From CAMBDS01 sp964355675 (GTDB taxonomy: Bacteria; Electryoneota; AABM5-125-24; Hatepunaeales; Hatepunaeaceae): a stretch of DNA of 64,000 bases. The notes under the pieces are model-generated. The model worked only from the letters and a program-made list of their open reading frames with translations, was not told the DNA's origin and did not search any database. Location of the stretch: assembly GCA_964355675.1 (NCBI GenBank), contig CAYHEC010000007.1, positions 75,034 to 139,033 of the forward strand, read 5' to 3'. Numbering within the stretch: position 1 is the stretch's first letter; every line of letters begins with the position of its first letter. Positions 43,001 to 52,700 of this stretch are shown piece after piece. Both the position numbers and the translations under genes were made by a program.

Positions 43001-43652
43001 GTGACGGTTCGCATGATATCCACCCTTGCTCGGATTGACCGGGCATGATGACCATTTGACCACCGGGAACCTGCCACGAAAGTTGGGCTACCGCGCTATT
43101 GCGGTCTTCGTAATACTCCATTTTAATGCGGTGAGGACCAAAACTGAGTTGCCCATTCCAATCGCGTGGGGTAGCATTGTGATTAACCCAGTCATTGATG
43201 TAGCGATTGCCATCGACATAAAAGCGGACGCCATCGTCCGTATTGGTCCTGAAAGCATATCTTCCGTTTTCAGGAGCGATAAAAATTCCTTCCCAACTTA
43301 CTCCGAAGCTGTCAGCGCGCACGCCATTTTGCGGACCGGCGGCGGCCCAATTGAAATCGATTCGCGCGTCTTGACGTTGCATAACGAAATCACCGAACAC
43401 GGGCGACGCCCCGCCAACATTGTGATAGTAACGTGCCTTGAATCCTGCAGTGATTTTACTCGTTATCCCATATCGCAATACCGGTCCGCCTGTATTTGCG
43501 AGATTAAGAACAGCGCGCCCAGCTACCTGTTGAGGCACTGTAAACTCAAATTCTCTGGGATTAACGACCATCGCGGCGTACAATGCAGAGATTGAAGAGA
43601 ACAGCAAAATTACTGCTAATAGCAGTATCGACAAACGCGATAAACGGTTCAT
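40092..43652 (-). CDS. PA14, Ig-like and propeller surface protein with T9SS sorting domain
   Basis: 1186 residues; CGGAGAG six bases before the ATG. Signal peptide about 1-27. About 68-205: PA14 domain (FKARYYHNVGG, GVSWEGIFIAPENGRYAFRTNTDDGVRFYVDG), a sugar-binding beta-barrel. About 210-375: two ASH/BACON-like Ig domains (DPVNDWITV-like VGNNRDWLTVTPSAGSI). About 378-460: regulatory-like domain (GTVTDARTREALGGVDIG). About 480-800: propeller (LAWDGELLWGSDNGVIYGFD). Sorting domain from about 1105 (AYPNPFNNTLHITYSLTEAG), without palindromes. The PA14 domain suggests a surface adhesin for glycans. It is transcribed from its own promoter at 43763-43791. Confidence 0.85.
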   Translation of the reverse strand: MNRLSRLSILLLAVILLFSSISALYAAMVVNPREFEFTVPQQVAGRAVLNLANTGGPVLRYGITSKITAGFKARYYHNVGGASPVFGDFVMQRQDARIDFNWAAAGPQNGVRADSFGVSWEGIFIAPENGRYAFRTNTDDGVRFYVDGNRYINDWVNHNATPRDWNGQLSFGPHRIKMEYYEDRNSAVAQLSWQVPGGQMVIMPGQSEQGWISCEPSHGNIAVGNSVDVAVTVNTTQFEVGEQYFDTLIVSSNDQNNPTIMIPVAVSVTQWQPGAVEPSALGVSRVMEPNVREQSQITLRSVGRGNYDYQAEIVGNNRDWLTVTPSAGSIGPGLASTITLNFNSTGRNQGVFTATLVLTGNDEANPTTEIPVTMVIGMPFGTVVGTVTDARTREALGGVDIGVVGYGFTTVSAENGTFELPFPTQLRARLWAIAPNYLRFVSDEFVTEEGQRLEINPTLRQGTFNPALPELELFISPEDTMTFPLAVRNRGNGTVSWRGEVVFAEEHIHHAWQERLRFNISREGLEDNRINGVEFIDGQFYVSGGNEGRGFGKIYVFDAAGNFVRDFNQFLEGTAFGMRDLAWDGELLWGSDNGVIYGFDTEGNLQHQFNGPINPCRALAFDPATGVLWTADNQTDLYRIDREGQLVERIRNPGGRRFGFAWYEGDPDGFPLYMFTNDNATHVIAIHKYSPANGQLRLVTDLVGQNTDRAGGLGITGTWDPYEWSLIAQMNSNVDAVVVYHMSSRSDWITLPVTSGTIEAGQLEEIGIALNSVGLLEDEQYEASIRFQHDGSDGEVSVPLSLNVGVVGGAAERVISLTMGWNLISTNVLPEGRDNFVGLMAQLTDEGSLILAKNGIGEFYWPARNYDNIRTWNELEGYWLKASSPAQLRLRGESVAMDTPINLDAGWNTISYLPRIPAGPEVILANLGDNLIIARNGTGRFYLPAYDFTDMDVMREGNGYQLKVTNAAELVYSFDGGASVREPRYASADLAWLQSLPVTGTMHNLLVQTSLDPGIRLEALTPEGFISGRAVIGEDGFAGLTLWGDDPTTPANDGFRASETPTLRVVGTDADLQFSVKDGSSAWSDGGFGVVTLAGTILPTEFAISSAYPNPFNNTLHITYSLTEAGETTLKAFDLAGREAATLIAGNVKVGVHRAEWVADGLPSGIYLLRLESGAKKVSQKVLLLK

Positions 43653-43762
43653 GAATCTCTCCGAGGTGATAGAACGTTCTTCGAACGGTTGCGAATAGGG
43701 TTGAGATACATCTCAATGGAATTGAAATTTGTGCGAGAAGCAGAATCACTTATGGAAATAAT

Positions 43763-43791
43763 AGAATACAAAGAGATGAGACGAAAGTCAA
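43763..43791 (-). promoter_or_regulatory. Promoter of the PA14 cargo gene
   Basis: On the minus strand: TTGACT, 17 bases, TATTCT. The leader to the ATG at 43652 is about 100 bases. Confidence 0.65.
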
Positions 43792-43938
43792 GTTACCGGT
43801 ATGGTTTTTGGTGGAATAATTTTCCAGAAGAGAAATGTTTTGTTATTATGAGTCAAAAAACGAGCATGTTGCCTGTAGCAAGGGGATTCGCTTTGTTTCC
43901 ATTCCCGGTGAAGGGGCTGTCAGAGAATTAAGACGCAA

Positions 43939-44086
43939 GCTGTCAACCCTCTGGGGTTGACAGCGTAACTAAATAATTACTAAATATCTACCGTCAACCC
44001 CAGAGGGTGGACGGCTTATAGTATCGCTTGAAAGTATTTTCATTGTTCAAAGCCAATCGCGTAGGTTAACCGTCCCGGTTGACCAT
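43939..44086. repeat. GTCAACC hairpin family in the gap before the giant repeat protein
   Basis: Three hairpins share GTCAACC/GGTTGAC arms. 43939-43964 has an 11-bp perfect stem (GCTGTCAACCC/GGGTTGACAGC). 43991-44014 carries CCGTC-ACCC facing GGGT-GACGG with the loop CAGA, the complement of the first loop TCTG. About 44064-44086 holds GGTTAACC facing GGTTGACC. A fourth member is the terminator at 44163-44197. The rest of this 567-bp gap holds no gene. Confidence 0.8.
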
Positions 44087-44162
44087 GTATTACTACAGAC
44101 AAGCGAGACGCATGTCCTACGCGGATGCGAAATGATTTCTTGGCCGTGCTATCTTAATAAAG

Positions 44163-44197
44163 ACAAAGCTGTCAACCGGTTTGGCTGACAGCTTTGT
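44163..44197. terminator. Terminator hairpin downstream of the giant repeat protein gene
   Basis: ACAAAGCTGTCA faces TGACAGCTTTGT around an 11-nt loop, a 12-bp perfect stem with AT-rich flanks on both sides, 22 bases after the 44220 stop. It can work on either strand. Confidence 0.7.
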
Positions 44198-44219
44198 TTT
44201 ATAAAATTTGGCCGATAAC

Positions 44220-47200
44220 CTACTGTCCCGGCGTTCCGGTCCCCGGAGCTGGCGCAACAGGCGGTGGCTCGACCGGCGGGGGTGGTGGCGGAGGAGGCAT
44301 GTCGATCTGGAATTTCCAAGGTGTTTTATCGGAACCAGAACCGTAGGTTGTTCCGCCCAATCCATCCTCAGCGGAAACCCGCCAGTAATACGTCGCCCCA
44401 GCTTCGATCATCGCAGACGGAACTGTAAATTCGCCAGACGAAAGCCCGGTGAAACGCTGGGTTCGGTCAGTGAACTTGGCGTCTCGGGCAACCATCAGAG
44501 TATAGGTGATTCGTGATCCCGGATCGGGATCGTCGGCGTTGCTCCAGTTCAGCTTGATTTCGCCCCGCTGGTGATGGCTGGCGTCTGCTGGAGATGCTAA
44601 TATAAAGGATGACGGCGGATCGTTTTTCTCGTTGTAAATGAACTCCGCAACAGACCCAAACGCCGATTCGATCTTGTGATTGTCGGTCGCTCTGACGTGC
44701 CAGTAGTAATGCTGATTGTCAGCAAGTTTTCCCTTTAGTCCGGGAGCCGACATCACCACCGTCGTTTCCTTCAATCCCGACAATTCTACGGCAGTCGTTC
44801 CGAACCCGGCGTCGGTTGATATTTGAATCGTGTAAGTAATTACATCGGCCGGGTTGGGATCGACGGAACCACTCCAGGCAAATCTGCCATCAGGCTTCAC
44901 TTCTACTCCACCGCTGGGTATCGCTGGTTGAGGCATTGTCGGACGGGTATCGATGATGAATGAACCAATGCTGGAATTTGTCTCGAGTCCGGTGTTATCC
45001 TTGGCGATAATCCGCCAGTAGTAACTCAAATTCTCTAACGGTCCTTGAATTGTGAACGTCGAATCCTTCAGATCGGCACTCTGAGAAGCCCCGGTGAGGC
45101 TTGGCGATGTTCCATACTCAATGCGATAGGTTATGCTCGACTTGAAGTCAGGGTCGATCGACCGAATCCACCCCAGCCAAACGGGACCAAGGGTGTTGAT
45201 CGCCTGACCGTTATAGGGCTTCAGCGCGACCGGCGGCGTCGGAGCGTCTTCTTGGACATTCACCATGAACGATTGTAGCGCACTCCACGCCGAAACTCCT
45301 CCACCATCATCCTTAGCTCTGACTGCCCAAACCCACGGGCTATTATCAGTCAACGGCATCGGAACGCTGAATTGGACTGCACCGGGAGCAGTGCTGAATT
45401 CGTACAGCGAGTTCTTAGTTAACTCGCCATCAGCGTCAAGACGAACTTCGTAAGTCAAAGTGCCGACAGGATCCGAGAGATCTTCATCAGTCGAGGCGTT
45501 CCATCTCAGTATTGGTGACCGGTCGGTAATAGTCTTACTGCCTGAAGGTTCCAATGGTCCGCCGGGAGCAGTCGGAACATCATTGACAAGGTTGAACCGG
45601 AACTTAGCTCCCGGACTCCACGCGGAATTGAAACCGTGGTTATCCGTTGCTCGAACCTGGAACAAGTAATCCTGATCGTCCTTTAACTTCTCCAAGCCGG
45701 GAAGTTCGTTAACGCCAACCGAGATCATTCCGGATGTATTGACTATGCTTTCCTTGTGTACGATTACCGGCGTGAAATTCTCATCTCCGGCGATCTCGAT
45801 AGTATATGTAAGTCTGTCGCGCGGGTTCGGGTCAGAGGACGCCCCCCAAGTCAGACGACCATTTGGCAGGATTTCCGGCGGAATCTCCATCCTTGTCGGT
45901 ATCGTGGGCGTAGTGTTCGTGCGGATAGTGAACTCGCTATTGCAAACCGTTTCTCGGGCTGTATTATCGATAGCGGTTACTTTCCATGAGTAGGTGGATT
46001 CATTGATAAGTTTGGCTTTGTGCAAGTATTCAGTCGCACTCGTTTCGTACTTGACGATCTTACCATCGGTTCCAGTCAATTCAAGCTTGTAACGGATCGA
46101 CGAATTCCAGTCGGGGTCTGATGAGGACGCCCAGGTCAATCGGATCGAGTCAAGCTCGGCAACTGTCTCACCTGATGCAGGATAGAGGAGGACGAAAGAA
46201 GTAGGCGAGTCTTCGGCGGAATTGACCAGCACTTCCTTCGATACCGTCCAGCCAGAAGCGGCTCCATCGTCATCGACCGTCCGCAAGCGGTATTTCCACA
46301 CCTTGTTATCATCGAGAGTCGCGGACAATTCAGCGTCACCAGCGGCCGATCTGAATCGTCTGATCTCGCCAGTCTCAAAGGTTCCAACAACAGCTTCGAT
46401 TTCATAGACCAGCGTCTTCATACCGTCGGAGAGGTCGGCGTCGGTTCCTGGTTGCCAGCCGAATGTTACCGTCGTTGTTCCGGTGACTATTGCGGCAGGA
46501 GCTGTTACTGTAGCAGGCGGAGTCGGTGTGTCGTTCCTTGAGTTGTTAAAAAACGAGCCAACCGGACTGAATTCCGACGCGGCGTTGTGGTTGTCGCGCG
46601 CTTTAACCCGCCATTGGTAAATGGTGTTATCAGCAAGCGATTCCCATCCCTGAAGTTGCTGAATGGCGATATTAGTGGCCGACAGTCCGGTTGTGCTGGC
46701 GAGAATCTTCGGCTGAGTCGCGTCCTTGAATACCTCGATCTCGTAGGAAATAGCATCGTGGGGATTAGGATCTGTTGAGGCGTTCCAAGACAGCGCGGCG
46801 TCTGGTTTTCGCTCTTCACCCGAACGGGGCGCGGCGATTAAAGGTACCGATGGGGTGGTTTCAACGCGGAACTTAGCGACCCGATTCGACATTGTTTTAC
46901 GACCAGTGTTATCGGTTGCAGTGACACGCCACTGGTATTCGGATTTATTGTCCAATGAATCAGGAAGCCGGAAACTTGTCGATGGCAAATTCTCATACTT
47001 TCGTCCCTGCGCCCAATTCCCTCCCTTGGAGATTTCGATGCTATACATCACGTTCGAGAGCGGATCAGGATCGACTGCCGTTTCCCAATCAAGTGTGGGA
47101 TGGAGGTCATAAACGTCGGCATTATTGGGAGAGACAATATCGAAAGCCAATGGTGACTCTTCGACTGAATTGATGTAAAAAAGTCGATATTCGCCCCAAA

Positions 47201-49208
47201 CTCCCGACTCGAACGAATCAGCCGCTTTCGCCCGGAAACGATAAGTTCCGTTTTCAACAAGCAGTTCCCCCGGCGTCCAGGCAACTTCGCCCGCACCTTT
47301 AAGCTCCGACTTCTCCTGTTTCCCTGTGCCGCCCGAAATATCTTGTATTTCAAATGAGTAAGTCAGCGCATCACCCTCTCTGTCGGAAGAGATTCCGGTC
47401 ACTAACTGAGGCGACCGAGTTGGAGCAAGCATCCCTTCTGTGGGGCGGACGGGAACCGGAGCGGTTGGCAAACTGTTCATCCTAAAGGGAAGTGTGACGG
47501 GTTCGCTCCAGAACTTGCCGCTGTTGACAGTAATCTGAAAAACGTAGGACTCGCCATCTTCGAGTTTTTCCCCTCCATAGACAATTCCACGTGCCAGAGA
47601 CAGATCTTCGCCGGTGATTTCCAGAGCGTTCCAAACTGAGACGCCGTCATTAGTGGAAACTGCCACCTTGAACGATTTCTGAGGCCGATCAAGCGGTTCA
47701 TAGTACGCCCAGGCGAATTGAGGTAGATGATCGGTCAGGTGCGTCAAATCCGTGACGCCAGAAATGGCGACATTTTCGGCAATGGGTTTCGGAGTCAATG
47801 TATTATAAGATGAGATCTGTTCCGGTTTGACGGGCGAAAAGATCGAAACACTGCCTCCTTCACGGCTTCCGATAAGGAAAGCCTTTTGGTTGCTTTTTTC
47901 TGCAACAGCCGCCCGGCCAGTGTAAACACCGGTCGATGGGCCTGTTTCGAGAAGTGCAACCACAATTCCGTCATTGTCTAATTCTGAGACGACATTCACT
48001 GAAATCGCATCGATGAAGCCCGGGTTGGCGTCCGATCCTTCGAGACGAATGCGCAACGGCGCGCCGTTCGCTACGCCTCGTGGAATTACGTCGGTAAAGC
48101 TATCGGTTCGACAGAGGACTATTTTATTGATTTGAAGAGGATTGACTGGAATTGTTTTTGAAGGGGCGTATAACGCCGGTGAATACTTAATAAGCGGTTC
48201 GGAAGCATCGTCATTGCGGTCACGAAACAACTCACCGAAATTTACGACGCCAGGATCTCCCCAGTAATTTTCTGTGGCATCGACTGAATTTTCAGCTTTT
48301 TGAAGTTTGATGGCCATTCCGAATGCTTCGAAATTATTGCCTTTGAGATTGGTCCCAACAAGGTCGGTCATGAAAAGAATGTTCGAGCCAGATACTGAAC
48401 GATTGCCTTCGAAAACGTTATCGATTAAAGTGAGATCTGCGACGCGGGCCGCATATATGGCCCCGCCGTCTGAGCCGGCTTTATTGCCATTGATAATCGA
48501 TCGGGTGATGTTGATGTCAGCGAGCGATAGATAGATTGCCCCGCCATTGTCCTTGGCCTCATTTCCGATTAGAGAACACTCGATCAGCACGGGCTTAGAA
48601 CCGATGCTCGAAGCAATCGCTCCACCGCGCGTAGCGACATTTCCTTCGATGCGACAGTTGTAGAATAACGGTTCGGCCGAATTCAAGCAACGAATAGAGC
48701 CGGTTATTCCCAGCGAGTTTCGCACTGTTGTGTGAGCAATATATGGCGACGATGATTTGAACCCAAGCACCGAACCTCCTTCGACCTCAGAATTGCCACC
48801 ATTTTCGATCAAGCAATGGACAAGACGAGTGCCCTTGCCGTTGGGTTTGTTTTGCGCGTCATAAGCTTGAGGAGAGTCGGGATTGCGTAAGTAGAGCCCG
48901 CCCCACGAACCCGGTTGGTCGTTTTCCGACGACGTAAAGACGATTGGAGCCGCCTCGGTTCCCTCGGCGACGAAGTTGCCGTAAACGATGATCCCGGCAT
49001 TGGAAGTGAATTTCACCACCACCCCCGGTTCGATAGTGAGCTGTGCGCCGCGTTCGACCGTGATGAGAGTGGTGACGTCGATAGGTGAATCCCCGCGCCG
49101 CCAGATCTGATCCGTAGAGACGGAGCTACTTACCTCGAGGGCCATGGCGCCAAAAGGTATCGCCAGCGACAAGAGGATAAAGTGAACTTTAGACCGTAAC
49201 GAAGCCAT
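44220..49208 (-). CDS. Giant exported protein: beta-helix followed by about eleven fibronectin-type repeats
   Basis: 1662 residues from the ATG at 49208, which has GGGAG eight bases upstream and opens a proper signal peptide (MASLRSKVHFILLSLAIPFGAMA); the frame to 49262 adds only a weak leader. About 30-330: parallel beta-helix (VVKFTSNAGIIVYGNFVAEG, GNEAKDNGGAIYLS). Then about eleven Fn3/Ig-like domains, which fall into three types repeating in the order A-B-C: A with DPDxxSxIxY, B with KPDGR..DPNPxDxITYTIEI, C with D-A/E-DLSD...TLxYE. The protein ends in a proline-rich tail (eight Pro in a row, then VEPPPVAPAPG) with no T9SS motif. Divergent from sprA; possibly an outer-membrane or cell-envelope scaffold for the secretion machine, but that is only inferred from position. 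Confidence 0.8.
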   Translation of the reverse strand: MASLRSKVHFILLSLAIPFGAMALEVSSSVSTDQIWRRGDSPIDVTTLITVERGAQLTIEPGVVVKFTSNAGIIVYGNFVAEGTEAAPIVFTSSENDQPGSWGGLYLRNPDSPQAYDAQNKPNGKGTRLVHCLIENGGNSEVEGGSVLGFKSSSPYIAHTTVRNSLGITGSIRCLNSAEPLFYNCRIEGNVATRGGAIASSIGSKPVLIECSLIGNEAKDNGGAIYLSLADINITRSIINGNKAGSDGGAIYAARVADLTLIDNVFEGNRSVSGSNILFMTDLVGTNLKGNNFEAFGMAIKLQKAENSVDATENYWGDPGVVNFGELFRDRNDDASEPLIKYSPALYAPSKTIPVNPLQINKIVLCRTDSFTDVIPRGVANGAPLRIRLEGSDANPGFIDAISVNVVSELDNDGIVVALLETGPSTGVYTGRAAVAEKSNQKAFLIGSREGGSVSIFSPVKPEQISSYNTLTPKPIAENVAISGVTDLTHLTDHLPQFAWAYYEPLDRPQKSFKVAVSTNDGVSVWNALEITGEDLSLARGIVYGGEKLEDGESYVFQITVNSGKFWSEPVTLPFRMNSLPTAPVPVRPTEGMLAPTRSPQLVTGISSDREGDALTYSFEIQDISGGTGKQEKSELKGAGEVAWTPGELLVENGTYRFRAKAADSFESGVWGEYRLFYINSVEESPLAFDIVSPNNADVYDLHPTLDWETAVDPDPLSNVMYSIEISKGGNWAQGRKYENLPSTSFRLPDSLDNKSEYQWRVTATDNTGRKTMSNRVAKFRVETTPSVPLIAAPRSGEERKPDAALSWNASTDPNPHDAISYEIEVFKDATQPKILASTTGLSATNIAIQQLQGWESLADNTIYQWRVKARDNHNAASEFSPVGSFFNNSRNDTPTPPATVTAPAAIVTGTTTVTFGWQPGTDADLSDGMKTLVYEIEAVVGTFETGEIRRFRSAAGDAELSATLDDNKVWKYRLRTVDDDGAASGWTVSKEVLVNSAEDSPTSFVLLYPASGETVAELDSIRLTWASSSDPDWNSSIRYKLELTGTDGKIVKYETSATEYLHKAKLINESTYSWKVTAIDNTARETVCNSEFTIRTNTTPTIPTRMEIPPEILPNGRLTWGASSDPNPRDRLTYTIEIAGDENFTPVIVHKESIVNTSGMISVGVNELPGLEKLKDDQDYLFQVRATDNHGFNSAWSPGAKFRFNLVNDVPTAPGGPLEPSGSKTITDRSPILRWNASTDEDLSDPVGTLTYEVRLDADGELTKNSLYEFSTAPGAVQFSVPMPLTDNSPWVWAVRAKDDGGGVSAWSALQSFMVNVQEDAPTPPVALKPYNGQAINTLGPVWLGWIRSIDPDFKSSITYRIEYGTSPSLTGASQSADLKDSTFTIQGPLENLSYYWRIIAKDNTGLETNSSIGSFIIDTRPTMPQPAIPSGGVEVKPDGRFAWSGSVDPNPADVITYTIQISTDAGFGTTAVELSGLKETTVVMSAPGLKGKLADNQHYYWHVRATDNHKIESAFGSVAEFIYNEKNDPPSSFILASPADASHHQRGEIKLNWSNADDPDPGSRITYTLMVARDAKFTDRTQRFTGLSSGEFTVPSAMIEAGATYYWRVSAEDGLGGTTYGSGSDKTPWKFQIDMPPPPPPPPVEPPPVAPAPGTGTPGQ

Positions 49209-49294
49209 AACGGGACTCCCAAAATTTGGATAGGAGGGAAGATGATTTGCTTTAGATTTCAACCGGCGCTTACTATGCGGGAAATGTAATCGTT

Positions 49295-49323
49295 ATTTTA
49301 ATGCTTTTTCCATAAAGAATCAA
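49295..49323 (-). promoter_or_regulatory. Promoter of the giant repeat protein gene
   Basis: On the minus strand: TTGATT, 17 bases, TAAAAT. Leader about 80 bases to the ATG at 49208. Confidence 0.65.
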
Positions 49324-49434
49324 GTGCTGAACGGATTTAGTAACGGCTCTTTGGTATGAGAAGCGAGGAAAAAATAAATATACTACCGGTAGCGCAGGCG
49401 TCTCCGCCGATTGGTACATTTGAAGCCTTCTGGA

Positions 49435-49546
49435 GTGCGGCTTTTTAAGCCGCACCGCATTTAAAGTCTATTGGAGTGCGGCTTTTTAAGCCGCACATCT
49501 CGGATAGTGATCCAAAGTACGCAAGAGCGGCTTGAAAAACCGCTCT
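49435..49546. repeat. Three hairpins between divergent promoters
   Basis: GTGCGGCTTTTTAAGCCGCAC occurs twice (49435-49455, 49476-49496) and a relative AGAGCGG/CCGCTCT at 49524-49546. The two exact copies are 41 bases apart. No gene is visible in this 514-bp divergent gap. The hairpins may act as transcription barriers between the two units. Confidence 0.85.
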
Positions 49547-49569
49547 CAAAGGAGAGGCTATTTATTTGC

Positions 49570-49598
49570 TTGCTTTATACCAAGTTCAATCGTAAATT
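49570..49598 (+). promoter_or_regulatory. Candidate promoter of sprA
   Basis: TTGCTT, 17 bases, TAAATT. Weaker than the others in this window. The leader would be about 118 bases and contains a small hairpin (ATGCGG...CCGCAT, near 49617-49640). Confidence 0.45.
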
Positions 49599-49722
49599 AC
49601 CTTATTATGCCAACGTATGCGGAGTTGAAACCGCATAACCTTCATTTCGACACCAAACCATTAGAGGTGCCCGCGAACCGTTCGATACCAATTGGTAGTT
49701 AATTAAGGGGTTCCAAACCCGC

Positions 49723-52700
49723 ATGCTGAAAGTACTGCGCTGTAACTGGCGACTCTCCGTTCGGACAGTCTCACTTGCCGCGCTTCTGGTATCGTACGGT
49801 ACGGCGTCTGCCGCGATCGGCTTCCGGAGGATAACTCCGCTCGATCAGATGGTTGACCCAGTCCGCTTCCCCCCCCACATCGGGCTTTCCAGCACGATAT
49901 GGGATACCTCTGCCGTCGATTCCGCCCTGGCTGATTCTGCATTAGTCGATAGTTTGCTCGATTCCACCAGGATCGACACGCTCGTCTTTGATTCACTTAC
50001 AATCGATACCGTTACAGCCGATACTTCCACTTCAGATACGCTTTTATCCACAGCTCCAGCTCCTGACATTTCACCCGACTCAACTCAGCAAAAGCCTTCG
50101 GAGATCGTTCCCGATTCGTTGGGTTTGCCATCGATTGAACCACCCGGCATGAAAACTGGTCTTCCGGATGCAGTTCCGGTCGATGTTGTGTGGTCAGGAA
50201 AAGACAGTACCGGCAACGCCACTTCGGCTGTGTCTGACACAACCGAACCGCCTCCGTGGCACCCAACCAACATTGGCACAATCGGGATGATTCTCGAGGT
50301 CAAGTCTTCTCTCGACTCAGCTACCGGCTTCATCACCTTCACCTCGACGCTCAACGGTTCCGATATTGCCATGAACGGGGCGCTCCCCTCAGACGATTAC
50401 ATGGCGAGGAAGACTGCCCTTTTCGATCGCGCAAATCGGCGGCAGTCAATCCTCTCCAAACTTCCTACTGCTGAAAAAAAGGAAGGGTTAGGGCTGATTG
50501 TCGAGGTTCCTGTTTTCAAATCAAAACGAGCGCAACGAATTTTTGGTGGTCCCAATATCGGACTAACGGTGTCCGGGGCTATTCAGATCGATGGAAGCCT
50601 GACTACCGAAAAGAAAAACGAAGTTCAAGCCGACAACAAAAATCCAACCAACTACGCCTTTAAAATCAACCAGAAGCAACAGTTCAACATCAAAGGGAAA
50701 GTCGGCGAGAAGGTCTCAGTCGAGATCGATCAAGACTCGGAGAAATTGTTTGAATTCGAAAACAGCCTCCGGGTGCGCTACAAAGGTGAAGAAGACGAAA
50801 TTATTCAGTCGGTCGAGGCGGGAAATGTCTCTTTAAGCCTCGGGGGCTCAAGGCTGGCAACGGCCTCAAGTAACCACAAAGGATTGTTTGGATTCAAAAC
50901 CGAATCCAAGCTCGGCGCGCTTAAGCTTACGACCATCGCCAGTCTCGACAAGGGCGAGAAGAACTCTAAAAAAATATCCGGCGGCGCTCAAAAGAGTGAA
51001 GGCGTCAATATCAAGCCCCGCCAATTCGCTCAGGGACGCTACTTCTTTCTCGATTACGATTACCGGGAAAATTATAAGTATTACGACGCCAACTTGAACC
51101 ATTTCAGAACACGGCTCGCACCGCTTATTACCAAACTCGATGTTTATAAATCTGTCCGCTCCGGTGAAGACGTGAACGCCGTTGCCGGCTGGGCGTATTT
51201 CGATCCTCATGAGCAATTCAACGACCAACAACAGGGAGACAAACAGCACCAGCAGGGGAGTTTCGTTCGACTCGAGCCGGGAACTGATTATCTGTCCGAC
51301 ATTGAGTTAGGTTGGATCCGATTGACTCGCTCGCTTGACAATGAAACCATCCTTGCCGCCGCGTGGTCGTCAGCGGCCGGGACTTTTGGGGATCTCGATC
51401 CATCTGACAATAATGAAAGTAATCCGTTCATCCTTAAGTTACTTCAACCGAAAGGACCTCAACCAAGCGACTCAACATGGAAAATGATGTGGCGCAATAT
51501 CTACGACCTCAACGCAACAGGAATCACCGAAGAGAGCTTTTCAGCTAAAATCACTAAATCGGAAGACGGTGGGGGCGCAGGCACTGACATCGGTCCGGAA
51601 AAACTTACGTGGCTTGCCATTTTTGATCTCGACTTGTTCAACGTCGGTATCGCCGGGCAAGACGGTAAAATTGATCCGATGTTTGTCAACTTCGGGCTTG
51701 GCGAGCTTCGCTTCCCCGATCTTCAGCCCTTCGATCCAGAGGGTTGGTTCACAATCGATGAAGCCGGGGAATCAAGGGAGGTTCCGATAAAACTTCCTGT
51801 TGCCGAGCGAGATTCCGTCCTCTACTCGACTTCTCCTGGCTCAGGCGGACTGGAAAGGCTTCAATCAAATTTTACAATTATTGTCCAATATTCTGACGCC
51901 AGCAGTACGTACAGTCTCGGCTTCGGCGTGCTGGAGGGGTCTGAGGAAGTCATTCTCAACGGCAAACGACTCTCGCGCGGAACCGACTACTCCATAGATT
52001 ATATTACCGGTTCTCTGACGATAATTAACAAGGATGCAACGGCACAGGGCGCCGATCTCGAGATTAAGTACGAGACCGGCCAGATATTTCAACTTGATAC
52101 CCAAACTATGTTAGGGATACGCGCCGAATATGAGCTTTGGGAGAACTCGACTATCGGCGGTACACTCTTGCATTTGAGCCAGAAGACGGTCGAACAACGG
52201 GTCAGAGTTGGAGGCGAGCCTAAAGAGAACACCGTTTGGGATATCAATACCCAACTTCGGTTCGAACCGGAGTTCCTCACTCGCGCGGTCGATTGGCTTC
52301 CGTTGATCGAAACTGACGCGCCATCTAATATCACCTTCAGCGCCGAGATCGCTCAGGTATTCCCCAATCCCAACAGCATTTCCTCTCCATCGACAGGGGA
52401 TCCAAACGGCGTCGCCTATATCGATGATTTTGAATCGATCAAACGTTCTACTCCGCTCGGGATCACTCGCCGCCAATGGACGCCTTCGAGCTTTCCACTG
52501 CCCGACTCACGCGGCGGAGGCAGGTGGGGGCGTCAGCGTGGGCGGCTGATCTGGTACAACCCGGATCCGATTAAGGTTTCTGAAATCTGGCCCGAGCGCG
52601 AGACTCAAGCTCAAAATTCAACGATACAAGTTCTTGAGGTCGATTTTCAGCCCTGGTGGGGTGCATGGGGGGATCCTCAACCGGCGGGAATCGAGCAAGA

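Noticed and set aside
43689..43931. 80-codon plus-strand frame
   Set aside because: It overlaps the minus-strand promoter at 43763-43791 and has no ribosome site.
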